From an uncultured Collinsella sp. (GTDB lineage Bacteria; Actinomycetota; Coriobacteriia; Coriobacteriales; Coriobacteriaceae), in contig UQHV01000017.1 in NCBI GenBank assembly GCA_900540895.1, positions 1 to 56,861 on the forward strand: DNA of 56,861 nt, given 5' to 3'. Positions 49,601-56,861 of this stretch are shown here, in pieces (positions within the stretch are counted from its first letter, which is position 1; each line of letters begins with the position of its first letter). The notes below the pieces were generated by a model. That model had not been told where the DNA came from. It was given only the letters and a program-made list of their open reading frames with translations, and did no database searches. The position numbers and the translations under genes are program-made.

Positions 49601-50154
49601 AGGAGCAGCTGGCCGATCTGGAGAGCGCGCGCAAGGCGCTCACCAAGATCACCGTGGCTATCGACCGTAAGATGCGCAAGGCGTTCCTGGTGACGTTTGA
49701 GAAGGTCGATGCGAACTTCCGCGAGATCTTCGCCATGCTCTTCCCGGGCGGTCAGGCTCATCTGGAGATGACCGATCCCGAGCATCCTGCCGAGACGGGT
49801 ATCGAGGTCGTGGCGCAGCCGCGCGGCAAGCGCATCACCAAGATGATGCTCATGTCGGGCGGCGAGAAGAGCCTGACGGCGCTCGCCCTGCTCTTTGCTG
49901 TGTACCGCACGCGCACGGTGCCGTTCTATGTGCTGGACGAGGTCGAGGCGGCACTCGATGACGCCAACCTGTCCAAGCTCATCGGCGCACTCGACGTGTT
50001 GCGTTCCGATACGCAGCTCTTGGTTATCTCGCATCAGCGCCGTACTATGGAGGACGCTGACGTCCTCTACGGCGTCTCGATGCAAGCCGACGGCGTCAGT
50101 CGCGTCGTCTCGCAAAAACTCGATCGCGAAACCGGAAAGGTCGTGAATGCATAA
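46618..50154 (+). CDS. smc: Chromosome segregation protein SMC
   Basis: The protein is 1178 aa, starting at GTG 46618. It is the condensin ATPase that compacts and segregates the chromosome. The N-terminal ATPase half has Walker A in VGPNGSGKSNISDSILWVLGEQ. Two long coiled coils (about 170-490 and 660-1000) flank a hinge at about 500-640. The C-terminal half has the ABC signature LMSGGEKSLTALALLF and Walker B VLDEVEAALDDANL. Its length is normal. The stop overlaps the start of ftsY by one base. Confidence 0.97.
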   Translation: MYLKSLTLKGFKSFADRAHMTFEPGLTVIVGPNGSGKSNISDSILWVLGEQSAKQLRGQAMEDVIFSGSSARKPVGVAEVTLVLDNSDHMLPVDFDEVAITRRMYRSGESEYLINSSPCRLMDIQDILHDSGLGKDTHSIISQGKLDAILQSRPEERRALIEEAAGISKHKRRKERALKKIKSMDEHLTRARDINKEIARQLRPLERQVDRARKYKELSSRANELTQMLAVDELRSLQSQWNDLESRSKEGAAELELAQYRMGEKERELEKLQVMLEEKGLFVGDLGEQRRHMQDVVGRINSDMRLLEEKGHNMVSRLSDMRGQISSSEHQRRRVVEELEDARAQLEEVTGAHMQAQEDVDAAGPAAAELHERRVALDNQISQLTGEQRDVQRVADNAALELAKVKDSLSNAEVEDNMYASRLEQIDEQLEEVTASLESRRNRAEELEGALEEARQAQADAREATEVARAALKDLRNRESEARNKLSEVRSELASQKKLDARMADSSPLVSRLVGALGDDVLGRLGDVLEAPRELEGLVEQLLAGDIDALLFDDAATLERAGRAALDQKKASGEALLVTRGVSGSTAAEGAAGTRLVDRLSVRAGYGPVVEALLGGYYVVDDLAAALAAPVVDGVTYVTPDGARVSCGGLVRVGLDAGEASGALERKRRIRELEGLEPDLAAVFEHVSDQVVEANVAVEEARAAEGDAAGEIARLEGERRSLLSEIGRLEQSANNAEVERVRISKRREQAAEAVRAARPRVDELTRSRDEARAQASDLGLQIAEANDELDRVRRDDSEAAGKLADAKVRLAQTSERLRSLKGRVPDLEHRLEGIDRRIRGTRQASRSLELLRLRVDPMHERYSALLERASDWAARLRDQASLEEADSASLKKTIEDAKAEVARAKERVDTASAAQNEFKVARGKLEVQVETAIKAITADGTTVLEEALMLPAPTDRDAAERELNQLVRQINNLGPVNQVAMEEYEQLKRRADYIEEQLADLESARKALTKITVAIDRKMRKAFLVTFEKVDANFREIFAMLFPGGQAHLEMTDPEHPAETGIEVVAQPRGKRITKMMLMSGGEKSLTALALLFAVYRTRTVPFYVLDEVEAALDDANLSKLIGALDVLRSDTQLLVISHQRRTMEDADVLYGVSMQADGVSRVVSQKLDRETGKVVNA

Positions 50155-51071
50155 TGGGATTCTTCGATGCTCTCTCGCGCGGACTTGAGCGCAGCCGCGA
50201 GGCCCTCAACGAGGTCTTCTACTTTGGCGGCGAGGTCGACGAGGATTTTTGGGAGGACCTGGAGGACACCCTCGTCATGGGTGACATGGGCGCCGAGGTC
50301 GCTATCAAGGTCTCCGATGACCTGCGCGATGCCGCGGCCAAGAAGAACCTCAAGACCGCTCCGCAGCTTCGCCGTGCCCTGGCCGAGCAGCTCGAGCAGC
50401 ACTTTGTGCCCATCGAGCGCGATCCGTTTTCCGATACGCCGAGCTGCGTGCTGTTTGTGGGCATTAACGGTGCCGGCAAGACCACGACGGTCGGTAAGAT
50501 CGCGAGCGTCATGGCCGCCCGCGGCAAGAACGTCGTGATCGGTTCGGCCGATACCTTCCGTGCTGCCGCTATCGAGCAGCTCGATGTGTGGGGCCAGCGC
50601 GCTGGCGTCCCCGTCATCAAGCGCGACCGCGGCTCCGACCCGGCAAGTGTTTGCTACGACGTGCTCGACGAGGCCGACAAGCGCGGCAGCGACCTGGTGC
50701 TTATCGATACCGCCGGCCGTCTACACACGAGCCCTGAGCTCATGCGCGAGCTTGCCAAGGTGGTCAATGTGACCCGTAAGCGCGCCGCCAATATGGCCGC
50801 CGGTCCCATGCCGGTTTCGGTCGTGCTTGTGATCGACGCCGCGACGGGCCAAAACGGTCTGAACCAGGCGCTCGAGTTTAACGAGGCGCTGGGCCTGGAC
50901 GGTATTATCATGACTAAGCTCGACGGCACGGCTAAGGGCGGCATCGCCATGGCCGTGGCCGAGAAGCTCAAGCTCCCGATCCTGCGCATCGGCGTGGGCG
51001 AGCAGGTCGATGACCTGCAGGAGTTCAATGCCAAAGATTTCTGCCGCGCCCTGGTGGGCGAGTCCAATTAA
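50154..51071 (+). CDS. ftsY: Signal recognition particle receptor FtsY
   Basis: The protein is 305 aa. It is the membrane-associated SRP receptor GTPase. The NG domains carry GINGAGKTTTVGKIA (G1), DTFRAAAIEQLDVW, DTAGRLHTSPELM (G3) and TKLDGTAKGGIAMAV (G4). The acidic A domain seen in E. coli is absent, as in many Gram-positives. It is followed by the ffh gene of its partner after 10 bp. Confidence 0.96.
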   Translation: MGFFDALSRGLERSREALNEVFYFGGEVDEDFWEDLEDTLVMGDMGAEVAIKVSDDLRDAAAKKNLKTAPQLRRALAEQLEQHFVPIERDPFSDTPSCVLFVGINGAGKTTTVGKIASVMAARGKNVVIGSADTFRAAAIEQLDVWGQRAGVPVIKRDRGSDPASVCYDVLDEADKRGSDLVLIDTAGRLHTSPELMRELAKVVNVTRKRAANMAAGPMPVSVVLVIDAATGQNGLNQALEFNEALGLDGIIMTKLDGTAKGGIAMAVAEKLKLPILRIGVGEQVDDLQEFNAKDFCRALVGESN

Positions 51072-51081
51072 GGAGTGACTA

Positions 51082-52557
51082 GTGTTTGATTCCCTGAGCG
51101 ATCGCCTCAACGACACATTTGACCGCCTGCGCGGCAAGGGCAAGCTGACCGAGGCCGATATTACTTCGGCCATGCGCGATATTCGCATGGCGCTGCTCGA
51201 GGCCGACGTTAACTTTAAGGTCGTCAAGGAGTTCGTCGCCAAGACCAAGGAGCGCTGCATGACCGCCGAGGTCATGGAGTCGCTGTCGCCGGCGCAAAAC
51301 GTCGTCAAGATCGTGCTCGACGAGCTCACCGAGATGCTTGGCTCAACCGAGAGCAAGCTCGTCTTTAGCAATCGCATTCCCAATGTCATCATGCTCGTGG
51401 GCCTGCAGGGCTCCGGTAAGACCACGGCGGCCGTAAAGCTGGCCTACCTGCTCAAGAAGCAGGGCCGCTCACCGCTGCTCGCCGCGTGCGACGTCTACCG
51501 TCCCGCCGCTGCCGACCAGCTGGCCACGCTTGGCGGAGAGATTGGCGTGCCGGTCTTCCGTGGCGATGGCGAGCACCCGGTTGACATCGCCAAGGGCGCC
51601 ATTCAGGAGGCCGTTGACCACCTGCGTGACGTGGTCATCGTCGATACCGCCGGTCGTTTGCAGATCGACGAGCAGATGATGCAGGAGGCCGTGGACATCA
51701 AGAAGGCCGTCAAGCCCGATCAGGTGCTGATGGTCGTCGATGCCATGACCGGCCAGGACATCGTCAACGTCGTCTCGACCTTCGCCGAGCGCACCGACTT
51801 TGACGGCGTGATCATCTCCAAGCTCGACGGCGACGCCCGTGGCGGCGGCGCGCTTTCCGTGCGCCAGGTGACCGGCAAGCCCATCAAGTTTGTTAGCATG
51901 GGCGAGAAACCCGATTCGCTGGAGCCGTTCTATCCCGACCGCATGGCCAAGCGCATCTTGGGCATGGGCGATGTTGTCGGCATCATCGAGAAGGCCCAGG
52001 AGGCAGCCGACGCCGAGCAGCTCGAGGCTGCCGAGCGCATGCTGCGCGAGGGCTTTACCATGAACGACATGCTCGACCAGATGAAGGCCGTCAAGAAGAT
52101 GGGCGGCATGAAGGGCATTCTGGGCATGCTCCCCGGTGGCCAGCGTGCGCTTAACCAGATGGGTGGCAACCTGGACGAAGGTATCTTCGATAAGAACGAG
52201 GCCATCATCATGTCGATGACCAAGGAGGAGCGCCTTCGCCCCTCCATCATCAACGGCCAGCGCCGTGCCCGCATCGCCAAGGGCGCCGGCGTGACCCCCA
52301 CCGAGGTCAATAGCCTTATGAAGCAGTGGGGCGAGATGAACAAGATGATGGGCCGCATGCGCACGATGGCCAATCAGGCACAGGCCGGCGGCAAGAAGGG
52401 CAAGAAGGGTAAGAAGGGCAAAAAGATGCGCATGCCCAATATTCCCGGTCTGGATGCCATGGGGCTGGGCGGCATGGGCGGCCTGGGAACGGGCGGCCCC
52501 AAGTCCGATATGGACCTGCTGCGCCAGATGGAAGCGCAGATGCGCAACAAGAAGTAA
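51082..52557 (+). CDS. ffh: Signal recognition particle protein Ffh
   Basis: The protein is 491 aa, starting at GTG 51082 behind AAGGAGTG. It binds signal peptides on ribosomes with 4.5S RNA and docks to FtsY. The N and G domains show GLQGSGKTTAAVKLAYLL, CDVYRPAAADQL, DTAGRLQIDEQMM and SKLDGDARGGGALS. The Met-rich M domain (residues about 305-435) includes MNDMLDQMKAVKKMGGMKGILGMLPG. A basic KKGKKGKKGKK run and a Gly/Met tail end the protein. It is the last gene of the rnc-smc-ftsY-ffh series. Confidence 0.96.
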   Translation: MFDSLSDRLNDTFDRLRGKGKLTEADITSAMRDIRMALLEADVNFKVVKEFVAKTKERCMTAEVMESLSPAQNVVKIVLDELTEMLGSTESKLVFSNRIPNVIMLVGLQGSGKTTAAVKLAYLLKKQGRSPLLAACDVYRPAAADQLATLGGEIGVPVFRGDGEHPVDIAKGAIQEAVDHLRDVVIVDTAGRLQIDEQMMQEAVDIKKAVKPDQVLMVVDAMTGQDIVNVVSTFAERTDFDGVIISKLDGDARGGGALSVRQVTGKPIKFVSMGEKPDSLEPFYPDRMAKRILGMGDVVGIIEKAQEAADAEQLEAAERMLREGFTMNDMLDQMKAVKKMGGMKGILGMLPGGQRALNQMGGNLDEGIFDKNEAIIMSMTKEERLRPSIINGQRRARIAKGAGVTPTEVNSLMKQWGEMNKMMGRMRTMANQAQAGGKKGKKGKKGKKMRMPNIPGLDAMGLGGMGGLGTGGPKSDMDLLRQMEAQMRNKK

Positions 52558-52577
52558 CGACTAGTTGAGTCGTGTAT

Positions 52578-52622
52578 GGCGAAGGCCGCCTGGATGGTAT
52601 TCCAGGCGGCCTTCGCCGTTTG
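52578..52622 (+). terminator. Terminator of ffh
   Basis: A 17-bp perfect stem, GGCGAAGGCCGCCTGGA (52578-52594) with its complement (52601-52617), encloses TGGTAT and is followed by GTTTGTTC. Its symmetry may also serve the convergent gene on the - strand. Confidence 0.85.
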
Positions 52623-52673
52623 TTCGCTGGTTGTCGCACGCGTGGAAGCGCGTTCTCGACGAGGTGCTTGCCG

Positions 52674-53438
52674 CTAGTGGCAGCCGCAGCCTTCGTGCCC
52701 GTCATGGTCGTGGTGACCGTGGCAGCCGCAGGACTCGCCATGCTCGTGGATGTGCTCGTGATCATGTCCATGGCAGTCGCAGGTGGCCTCGCCGTTCTGT
52801 GCGAGCGTGCCGGCAATGAGGGCCTCGACGCAGGCATCGCAGCTGCCCTGGGCGCCCGCATAGACCGTGATGCCGGCTTGGGCAAGCGCGTTGATAGCGC
52901 CGCCGCCGATACCGCCGCAAATGAGCGTGTCAACGCCACCGTTGGCAAGCAGGCCCGCCAAGGCGCCGTGGCCGGTGCCGCCGGTGCCTACGACCTGCTC
53001 GTTGAGCACCTTGCCATCCTGGATGTCGTAGATCTTGAACTGCTCGCTGCGGCCAAAGTGCATAAAGATGTTGCCGTTGTCGTACGTCGTTGCCACCCTC
53101 ATGGTGTCGACCTCCTTTGCTGGCCATGCGGCCGTTGTCGTGGTGATGGGGGAGTATGCGATATTGCCGCCCTCGATAACGAGCGCCCGTCCGTTGACCA
53201 GCGCATCGGCCACCTTGCGATGCGCGCGGCTGCAAATGGCCGCCACCGTTGCGCGGGCGATGCCCATCTGCTGGGCGACCGCCTCTTGGTTGAGACCCTC
53301 CAGGTCGCACAGGCGCAGCACCTCAAGCTCGTCGACGGTCATGTCGATGGCATCACCGCTGGCCAGGCCATCGGGGGTAAAGCCGCGGTATTCGGGGATG
53401 ATCCCGACGCGGCGCAGTTTTTCGCGTCTTCCTGCCAT
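52674..53438 (-). CDS. DUF134 HTH regulator fused to a NifX/NifB-like domain with His/Cys-rich tail
   Basis: The protein is 254 aa. ATG 53438 begins MAGRREKLRRV as in the UPF0251/DUF134 family; the longer frame runs into the operator. Residues 1-100 are DUF134 with a helix-turn-helix (VDELEVLRLCDLEGLNQEAV with AQQMGIARATVAAI). Residues about 110-215 are a dinitrogenase iron-molybdenum-cofactor type domain (MRVATTYDNGNIFMHFGRSEQFKIYDI, LICGGIGGGAINALAQAGITVYAG). The tail CDCHGHDHEHIHEHGESCGC, HGHHDHDG, CGCH should bind metal. It probably senses a metal or Fe-S species and controls its own transcription through paired palindromes upstream. Confidence 0.85.
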   Translation of the reverse strand: MAGRREKLRRVGIIPEYRGFTPDGLASGDAIDMTVDELEVLRLCDLEGLNQEAVAQQMGIARATVAAICSRAHRKVADALVNGRALVIEGGNIAYSPITTTTAAWPAKEVDTMRVATTYDNGNIFMHFGRSEQFKIYDIQDGKVLNEQVVGTGGTGHGALAGLLANGGVDTLICGGIGGGAINALAQAGITVYAGAQGSCDACVEALIAGTLAQNGEATCDCHGHDHEHIHEHGESCGCHGHHDHDGHEGCGCH

Positions 53439-53452
53439 GCACACTCCAAATC

Positions 53453-53517
53453 TGACATATGTCAACAATAGAATAGCGAACGTGCGGATTTGCGCAAGGA
53501 ATTTCTGGCATATGTCA
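53453..53517. promoter_or_regulatory. Paired palindromic operators upstream of the DUF134 gene and thyA
   Basis: TGACATATGTCA (53453-53464) and TGGCATATGTCA (53506-53517) both centre on CATATG, 53 bp apart. They lie in the divergent space between the DUF134/NifX regulator and thyA, beginning 14 bp from the regulator start codon. The likely use is autoregulation by the HTH protein. Confidence 0.65.
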
Positions 53518-53604
53518 GAAAATGAGGGCTTATGTTTGGGCTGTGGGGCCGCGCGCGCCTGGGCTACAATAAATCTCGCTTATAGGCGACTGACAGGAGG
53601 GTCA

Positions 53605-54453
53605 ATGAGCAAAGCTGATCAACAGTTTGTAACCATGTGCCGCGATATCTTGGACCATGGCACCACCACCGAGGGCCAAAAGGTCCGCCCGGTGTGGGAG
53701 GACGGCACACCTGCCTATACCATTAAAAACTTTGGTGTCACGGCGCGCTATGATCTGCGCGAGGAGTTCCCCGCGCTCACCCTGCGTCGTACGGCGCTTA
53801 AGTCTGCCATGGACGAGATTCTGTGGATCTATCAAAAGAAGTCCAATAACGTGCATGACCTCAACAGCCATATCTGGGATGAGTGGGCCGATGAGACCGG
53901 TTCCATCGGTAAAGCCTACGGCTATCAGATTGGTCAGAAGAGCCATTACGCCGAGGGCGACTTCGACCAGATGGACCGTGTACTGTACGACCTTAAGCAC
54001 ACGCCGTATAGTCGCCGCATTATGACCAATACGTACGTGTTTAGCGATCTGTCCGAGATGCACCTTTATCCATGCGCCTATAGCGTGACCTATAACGTGA
54101 CGCAGCGTCCTCAGGACGACAAGCCGACGCTCAACATGATTCTCAACCAGCGCAGCCAGGACATTTTGGCCGCGAACAACTGGAACGTGTGCCAGTACGC
54201 CATTTTGCTGATGATGGTCGCGCAGTCGGTCGATATGATTCCCGGTGAGCTGCTGCACGTGATCGCCGACGCTCATATCTATGATCGTCATGTCGATATC
54301 GTCCGCGAGCTTATCGAGCGTCCGCAGTTTGCGGCACCCAAGGTAACGCTCAACCCCGATGTGCATGACTTCTATGCGTTTACGACCGATGACCTGATTG
54401 TCGAGGGCTATGAGCACGGCCCTCAGGTCAAGAACATCCCCATTGCGGTGTAG
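53605..54453 (+). CDS. thyA: Thymidylate synthase
   Basis: The protein is 282 aa. ATG 53605 follows GGAGGG at good spacing. It methylates dUMP to dTMP using methylene-tetrahydrofolate. The catalytic Cys lies in MHLYPCAYSVTYNV. Substrate residues appear in YSRRIMTNTY, LNQRSQDILAANNWNVCQYAILL and DAHIYDRHVDIVRELI. dfrA follows 9 bp later and restores the folate cofactor, forming a functional pair. Confidence 0.95.
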   Translation: MSKADQQFVTMCRDILDHGTTTEGQKVRPVWEDGTPAYTIKNFGVTARYDLREEFPALTLRRTALKSAMDEILWIYQKKSNNVHDLNSHIWDEWADETGSIGKAYGYQIGQKSHYAEGDFDQMDRVLYDLKHTPYSRRIMTNTYVFSDLSEMHLYPCAYSVTYNVTQRPQDDKPTLNMILNQRSQDILAANNWNVCQYAILLMMVAQSVDMIPGELLHVIADAHIYDRHVDIVRELIERPQFAAPKVTLNPDVHDFYAFTTDDLIVEGYEHGPQVKNIPIAV

Positions 54454-54462
54454 GTGACGCGC

Positions 54463-54981
54463 ATGACGTGTAAGCTTTCTGCCATCGTCGCCGTGTGTGA
54501 CGACTGGGGTATTGGCTGCGAGGGCGATATGGTGGTGTCCAATCGCGCCGATATGCGCCATTTTGCGGCCTGCACCAAGGGCTGCCCGGTTATCATGGGA
54601 CGCAAGACGCTGCTGAGTTTTCCCGGCGGGCGTCCGCTCAAGAACCGCCGCAATATCGTGCTTACGCGCGATATAGGCTTTACCCGCGAGGGCGTCGACG
54701 TGGTGCATAGCGTTGACGAAGCGCTCGCTGCGGTTGCCGATGAGCCCGTTGCCTGGGTGATCGGTGGCGGCGATGTCTATCGGCAGTTTTTGCCGTACTG
54801 CGTGGAGGCCGAGGTCACTCATGACCACTGCGTCCATCCCGTGGACACGTACTTTCCCGACTTGGACGCCGATCCCGCGTGGGAGATTGCGCAGCGTAGC
54901 GAGGTCGCGACGATTGCCGCCGGTGAGGGTGACGAGGGCGTCGATTATGAGTTCGTGACGTATCATCGCGTTGAGGCGTAA
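54463..54981 (+). CDS. dfrA: Dihydrofolate reductase
   Basis: The protein is 172 aa. ATG 54463 is chosen with AGGTGA upstream; GTG 54454 is an alternative. It reduces the dihydrofolate made by ThyA. Typical elements are LSAIVAVCDDWGIGCEGDMV at the N-terminus, PVIMGRKTLLSFPGGRPLKNRRNIVLTR, VIGGGDVYRQFLPYC and the VTHDHCVHPVDTYFPDLD strand. The product is of normal length and looks intact. Confidence 0.93.
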   Translation: MTCKLSAIVAVCDDWGIGCEGDMVVSNRADMRHFAACTKGCPVIMGRKTLLSFPGGRPLKNRRNIVLTRDIGFTREGVDVVHSVDEALAAVADEPVAWVIGGGDVYRQFLPYCVEAEVTHDHCVHPVDTYFPDLDADPAWEIAQRSEVATIAAGEGDEGVDYEFVTYHRVEA

Positions 54982-55023
54982 ATCGTCTGGCGTGAACGGT
55001 ATCATCGGGTTGATTGAATGCAT

Positions 55024-55050
55024 GGGGCGGCGCTTAGCGTCGCCTCGTTT
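55024..55050 (+). terminator. Terminator of thyA-dfrA
   Basis: GGGGCGGCGC pairs with GCGTCGCCTC (two G-T) over TTA, followed by GTTTGG. The T-run is short. Confidence 0.55.
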
Positions 55051-55057
55051 GGTATAG

Positions 55058-56005
55058 ATGTGCTGTAAAGAAGGGTGCGGGCTGGCTGCTATGACTGATG
55101 CCGTTGAGGTTCTGCGAATTGATTCGCTCGATGACGAGCGGCTCGATGCCTATGTGCGACTGACCGAGCGTGAGCTTCGCTGCGTGCTGGAGCCGCAGAA
55201 GGGCATTTTTATCGCTGAGAGTGCCAAGGTCATCGAGCGTGCGGTTCGCGCCGGATATGAGCCGGTGAGCTTTCTTTTGGGCGAGCGCTGGCTCGACCAG
55301 ATGATGCCGCTGTTTGACCAGCTTGTCGTGCGCGAGGGAGCGGGTCCGGTTCCCGTGTTCGTGGCCTCCATGGAGCTCATGGAGCAGTTGACGGGCTTTA
55401 ACGTGACGCGTGGTGCGCTCGCGGCGTTCCGTCGCCCGCGTCAGATTCCGGTTGATGAGTTCTTGGGCGGTGTCGTCGAGGCGGCGGGGGATCGTCCGGT
55501 GCGTGTGTGCGTGCTTGAGGGTATTGTCGATCACACCAATGTTGGCGCTATTTTCCGCTCGGCTGCCGCATTGAACGTTGACGGTATTTTGGTCAGCCCG
55601 ACGTGCTGCGACCCGCTGTACCGTCGCTCGGCCCGCGTGAGCATGGGCACCGTGTTTCAGGTGCCGTGGACGCGCATTGGCAGCGAGGCTCGTGTGTGGC
55701 CGCATGATGGTCTGAGCGCGTTGCACGATGCCGGTTTTTCGTGTGCCGCTATGGCGTTGACGGACGATTCCGTATCGCTGGACGATCCCGTGCTGCAGGA
55801 GATTGACCGCTTGGCAATCTTTATGGGTACCGAGGGTGCCGGCTTGGGCGCCAAGACCATTGCCGGCTGTGACCACGCGGTGCGCATTCCGATGGCGCAC
55901 GGGGTCGATTCGCTTAACGTGGCCGCGGCGAGCGCCGTCGCCTTTTGGCAGCTGTGCCCGCACGTGAGCAATGAGTATCACTACCAGCCGGGTTTGTATC
56001 ACTAG
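55058..56005 (+). CDS. TrmH/SpoU-family RNA methyltransferase
   Basis: The protein is up to 315 aa; ATG 55091 is an alternative start, and neither has a strong ribosome site. An N-terminal substrate-binding region (LRCVLEPQKGIFIAESAKVIERAVRAGYE) precedes the SPOUT knot, with its three motifs NVGAIFRSAAALNVDGILVS, IFMGTEGAGLG and VRIPMAHGVDSLNVAAASAVAFW. These enzymes methylate ribose 2'-OH groups in tRNA or rRNA. The precise target cannot be read from the sequence. Confidence 0.88.
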   Translation: MCCKEGCGLAAMTDAVEVLRIDSLDDERLDAYVRLTERELRCVLEPQKGIFIAESAKVIERAVRAGYEPVSFLLGERWLDQMMPLFDQLVVREGAGPVPVFVASMELMEQLTGFNVTRGALAAFRRPRQIPVDEFLGGVVEAAGDRPVRVCVLEGIVDHTNVGAIFRSAAALNVDGILVSPTCCDPLYRRSARVSMGTVFQVPWTRIGSEARVWPHDGLSALHDAGFSCAAMALTDDSVSLDDPVLQEIDRLAIFMGTEGAGLGAKTIAGCDHAVRIPMAHGVDSLNVAAASAVAFWQLCPHVSNEYHYQPGLYH

Positions 56006-56130
56006 GCAGATATTTCGCACCTGGCTCTGATTCGGGGTGTTTCGGTCGACGCCAGTCGGTGCTAAGCTGATATTGGCTTTGGTCTTAAATTGCCGTTTTG
56101 CTGTTTGACGTATGCGTGTGGGGAGGGCGT

Positions 56131-56820
56131 GTGGCTAAGAAATCTACGGCGATCGATGTAACGCAAGGTGTCATTTGGCAGCAATTGCTGTCGCTGTGCG
56201 TTCCCATCTTTTTTAGTTCGTTTTTTCAGCAGGCCTACACGCTTATCGGTACGTATATCGTCGGCCAGTTTGGCGGCAAGCTCGCGCTGGGTGGCATTCA
56301 AGCCACGATGGTGCTCACCGAGCTCTGCATTGGCTTTTGCGTTGGCGTCGGCGCCGGCTGCGCGGTCATTACCGGTCAGTATTTTGGCCAGCACGATGAT
56401 GAACGACTGAGTCGTTCGGTTCACACGGCCATGACGCTCGCGCTGGTGGGCGGTATCGTCTTCTCCATTCTCGGCATAGTGTTCGTTGAGCCCATGCTGG
56501 TGCTTATGAACACGCCGCATGAACTATTGGCCGAGGGCGTGGCCTATGCTCGCTGTTATTTTGCCGCGATGGTTGCGGCACTGCTGCTAAATATGGGAAC
56601 CGCACTGCTGCGTGCCGTGGGCGACACGCGCGGGCCCGCCGTGATCATTGCCTCTGGCTGCCTTGTTAACGTGGTGCTGGATATCATCTTTGTCGCTGTG
56701 TTGCATATGGAGGCGCTGGGCTGCGGCATCGCAGTGGCGCTGACCATTTGCTCCAATGCAACGATGATCGTGTTGCGCATGATGCGCGCTCCGGGTGCAT
56801 GGCGTCTTTCGCTCATATGA
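56131..56820 (+). CDS. MATE-family efflux protein, N-terminal half only
   Basis: The protein is 229 aa. GTG 56131 is preferred because GGAGGG lies just upstream. MATE features are VIWQQLLSLCVPIFFSSFFQQAYTLIGTYIVGQFGG, AGCAVITGQYFGQHDDERLSRSVH and LLRAVGDTRGPAVIIASGCLVNVVLDIIFV, giving about six membrane segments. Complete MATE exporters have twelve in about 450 residues. This frame ends in TGA at 56818-56820, and the remaining 41 bases show no clear continuation. It is therefore either truncated or frameshifted near the window edge. Confidence 0.75.
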   Translation: MAKKSTAIDVTQGVIWQQLLSLCVPIFFSSFFQQAYTLIGTYIVGQFGGKLALGGIQATMVLTELCIGFCVGVGAGCAVITGQYFGQHDDERLSRSVHTAMTLALVGGIVFSILGIVFVEPMLVLMNTPHELLAEGVAYARCYFAAMVAALLLNMGTALLRAVGDTRGPAVIIASGCLVNVVLDIIFVAVLHMEALGCGIAVALTICSNATMIVLRMMRAPGAWRLSLI

Positions 56821-56861
56821 CCCAATCCGCTGTCAAGAGCCACAATGGCCCCGCCGACCGC

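Noticed and set aside
46825..50115. 1096-aa open frame opposite smc
   Set aside because: Antisense shadow of smc; no start signals or recognisable domains.

Overview
The window looks like a chromosomal segment of a high-GC actinobacterium of the class Coriobacteriia, most likely Collinsella or a close relative. The grounds are GC-rich codon use, the actinobacterial order of the rimP-nusA-infB-rbfA-nrnA-truB-ribF-dnaG-rpoD block, a tRNA-Asn with encoded CCA, and the coaD / coiled-coil / DUF177 / rpmF / plsX / acpP / rnc / smc / ftsY / ffh string. The genus is an inference; no 16S rRNA is present.

Region 1 (1-12.7 kb) is accessory and mostly lower in GC. It opens with a secreted transglutaminase-like protein carrying a ricin-type lectin tail. 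An island of defence-like or unknown genes follows: a nucleoside-deoxyribosyltransferase-like protein, a dead IS256-type transposase, an Abi-alpha (DUF4393) protein, three unrecognised proteins, two Abi_2-family (AbiD/AbiF-like) HEPN proteins and a DUF2188 protein. Both Abi_2 genes sit next to non-coding stretches with strong stem-loops. This resembles the AbiF protein/structured-RNA pairs and is the most interesting part of the window. The island lies between two diverged ~400-bp direct repeats (1853-2243 and 12213-12616). Each carries the 5' end of the transglutaminase gene, its upstream region and the 3' end of a neighbouring unknown gene, and the second copy is decayed.

Region 2 (12.7-20 kb) is a sucrose-use locus: a LacI-type regulator, two LacI-type operators, PTS sucrose EIIBC and sucrose-6-phosphate hydrolase. 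After it come a degenerate Cys/Met-type PLP-fold protein, a complete IS3-family element with a frameshift signal and an internal terminator, and a ModE-like regulator.

Region 3 (20-25.3 kb) holds a guaB whose IMP dehydrogenase resembles the Tritrichomonas foetus enzyme, leuS behind a long inverted repeat, and a lipoprotein.

Region 4 (25.6-56.9 kb) is core chromosome. It covers translation and transcription factors (rimP, nusA, infB, rbfA, truB), RNA and nucleotide turnover (nrnA), flavin synthesis (ribF), primase and the main sigma factor, tRNA-Asn, an Asp23 protein with a FakA-like kinase, recG-rsmD-coaD, ribosomal protein L32, fatty-acid and phospholipid genes (plsX, acpP), rnc-smc-ftsY-ffh, a DUF134/NifX regulator with paired palindromic operators, thyA-dfrA, an RNA methyltransferase, and the first half of a MATE exporter that ends early just before the window edge.
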